From Sphingobium sp. CCH11-B1 (lineage in GTDB: Bacteria; Pseudomonadota; Alphaproteobacteria; Sphingomonadales; Sphingomonadaceae): a DNA stretch of 16,243 nucleotides. The notes under the pieces were generated by a model. That model saw nothing but the letters and a program-made list of their open reading frames with translations, had not been told where the DNA came from and did not search any database. The stretch lies in NCBI RefSeq assembly GCF_001556865.1, contig NZ_LSJY01000027.1, positions 1 to 16,243 on the forward strand, in the 5' to 3' direction. A program made the translations under genes and the position numbers. This document shows, one piece after another, positions 15,068-16,243 of this stretch. How positions within the stretch are numbered: position 1 is the first letter of the stretch; each line of letters opens with the position of its first letter.

Positions 15068-16243
15068 CCTTGTCCTCCTCCAGGGCCAGCGTGGCGAAGG
15101 GCAGGCGAAGCTGGACCATCGCGCCGCCGTCCGCGCCGTTGCTGGCGTCCACCCGTCCGCCGAGCTTGCGCGCGACATTGAAGACGAGGAACAGGCCAAG
15201 GCCGCCGCCCTGCCTGCCCTTGCTCGACCGGTATGGCTTGCCGACATCGGCCAGCATGTCGGGGCTGAACCCCCGCCCGTTGTCGTGCACCGCGATGTGC
15301 AGCCACTGGCTGTCCCGGCTGACCATCATGTTGATATAGGTCGCGCCGGCTTCGCGCGCATTGTCCAGCAGGTTGGTGACGGCCTGGCGGATCACCGGGT
15401 CCGCGATGATGCGCGGATAGTCGTGCGGGCCGAAATCGCAGCGCAGCGGCATGTCCGGATTGGCGGCGCGCCAGTCCTGCGCGATGCGTTCGATGAAGTG
15501 GCGGACATCCGTGACTTCGGGCGCTTCGCCCCGCGCCTCGCCCGCCGACAGCAGCACGCCGGTCAGGATCGCCTTGCAGCGGCGGACGGCGGCTTCCATC
15601 TCCTCCACTTCCTCGATGAGGGCAGGGTCGCCCGCGATCTGGGGCATGTGGCGCCAGTCGCCCAGCACCACAGCAAGCTGGGCCAGCGGGGTGCCCAGTT
15701 CGTGCGCCGCGCCCGAGGCAAGCAGGCCCATGCGGACGATATGCTCCTCCTCCGCCGCTTGCTGGCGCAGGCGCGCAAGGTGGGATTCGCGTTCCTGGAT
15801 GTTGCGGTTGATCGGCGTCATGAACAGCACGAGCAGCACCGCCACCATGGTGAGGCAGATCCATGTCCGCCGGTGGACGAAGGCCAGCATCGCCGCGCAG
15901 ACGGTGGAGACGGCGACGATGCCCCAGACGCTCCAGCGGTGGAGCAGCACCGCGCCCAGCGCCACCTGCACCAGATAGAGCGAAAGGAAGGGGTTGGTCG
16001 CGCCGCCCGACAGGTAAAGTTGCGTCGTCAGCGCCAGCACGTCGAACAGCAGGGCAAGGAACAGTTCGGCATGGGTTATGTCGGTGCGGCGGCGCAGGAT
16101 CATCAGGCTGCCGACATTCATCAGCGCGGCGATGCAAGGCACCACCAGCATGGACCCGAGCGGCAGGGTTATCCCCATGCCGAAATGGGTGAGCAGGATC
16201 GTTGCGACCTGCCCGGCGATGGCGAGCCAGCGCAGTTGCACCA
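15057..16243 (-). CDS. PrrB/RegB/ActS-type redox sensor histidine kinase (5' end outside the window)
   Basis: The kinase is cut by the right edge: sequence begins at QLRWLAIAGQ, which in the family follows a short N-terminal tail, and a GTG at the edge is probably not the true start. About 394 residues are visible. Five or six membrane helices span residues 5-143. A loop carries GGATNPF (79-85), the GGxxNPF quinone-binding motif of RegB. The transmitter holds the H-box AAHELGTPL with H180, a cysteine at C222 that aligns with the redox-active Cys of RegB, N-box NLLDNARE (290-297), DNGRGF (320-325) and GGGLGLFL (346-353). It probably autophosphorylates when the quinone pool is reduced and passes phosphate to D55 of the partner regulator. 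Confidence 0.92.
   Translation of the reverse strand, partial: VQLRWLAIAGQVATILLTHFGMGITLPLGSMLVVPCIAALMNVGSLMILRRRTDITHAELFLALLFDVLALTTQLYLSGGATNPFLSLYLVQVALGAVLLHRWSVWGIVAVSTVCAAMLAFVHRRTWICLTMVAVLLVLFMTPINRNIQERESHLARLRQQAAEEEHIVRMGLLASGAAHELGTPLAQLAVVLGDWRHMPQIAGDPALIEEVEEMEAAVRRCKAILTGVLLSAGEARGEAPEVTDVRHFIERIAQDWRAANPDMPLRCDFGPHDYPRIIADPVIRQAVTNLLDNAREAGATYINMMVSRDSQWLHIAVHDNGRGFSPDMLADVGKPYRSSKGRQGGGLGLFLVFNVARKLGGRVDASNGADGGAMVQLRLPFATLALEEDKDGE

Noticed and set aside
15068..15247. 60-codon upstream extension of the response regulator
   Set aside because: This part is an out-of-frame reading of the kinase C-terminus. The regulator fold begins right after the ATG at 15065-15067.
1..16243. 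CRISPR array, toxin-antitoxin pair, prophage or restriction system
   Set aside because: I looked for regularly spaced repeats, paired small genes, and nuclease, methylase or phage motifs on both strands and found none that hold up.

Overview
This is about 16.2 kb of a GC-rich alphaproteobacterial chromosome. It most resembles a sphingomonad (Sphingomonas/Sphingobium type). That placement is inferred from the proteins: a TorF-type putative porin, a PrrBA/RegBA redox two-component pair, and recG facing away from sdhE-mfd. No database search was possible, so family calls rest on motifs and gene order.

Layout. (1) Positions 1-2427 look like accessory or decaying DNA. The left edge carries two imperfect repeats resembling insertion-sequence ends. 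Next come a perfect 16-bp inverted repeat and a minus-strand outer-membrane channel of the phenol-degradation 'MetA' family. About 1.3 kb without a convincing gene follows, ending in an AT-rich strip beside a minus-strand tRNA-Asn. (2) Positions 2428-4362 hold, all on the minus strand, tRNA-Asn and moaA-nadK, which overlap by ATGA. (3) Positions 4474-6495 encode a cyclic-di-GMP protein with a degraded GGDEF and an intact EAL domain. Its stop codon overlaps that of a convergent MAPEG-family membrane protein. (4) Positions 6492-8076 form a likely minus-strand operon: a small secreted protein of unknown function, a TorF-type porin that probably starts at TTG, and the MAPEG protein. (5) Positions 8493-14525 are a genome-maintenance block: mfd and sdhE on the minus strand, and recG divergent on the plus strand. 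An inverted pair of REP-like palindromes lies between sdhE and mfd. (6) Positions 14534-16243 hold a PrrA/RegA-type response regulator and its PrrB/RegB-type histidine kinase, which runs off the right edge.

How the genes work together. MoaA starts molybdopterin synthesis and NadK makes NADP. SdhE flavinylates succinate dehydrogenase. The PrrBA pair probably senses the redox state of the quinone pool through a conserved GGxxNPF motif and a cysteine. Mfd and RecG act on stalled transcription and stalled replication. Much of the window is therefore core redox and genome-maintenance functions.

I see no convincing complete new defence or mobile system. The parts most worth a second look are the decayed stretch next to tRNA-Asn, the inverted REP pair at the mfd start, and the orphan secreted protein paired with the porin.
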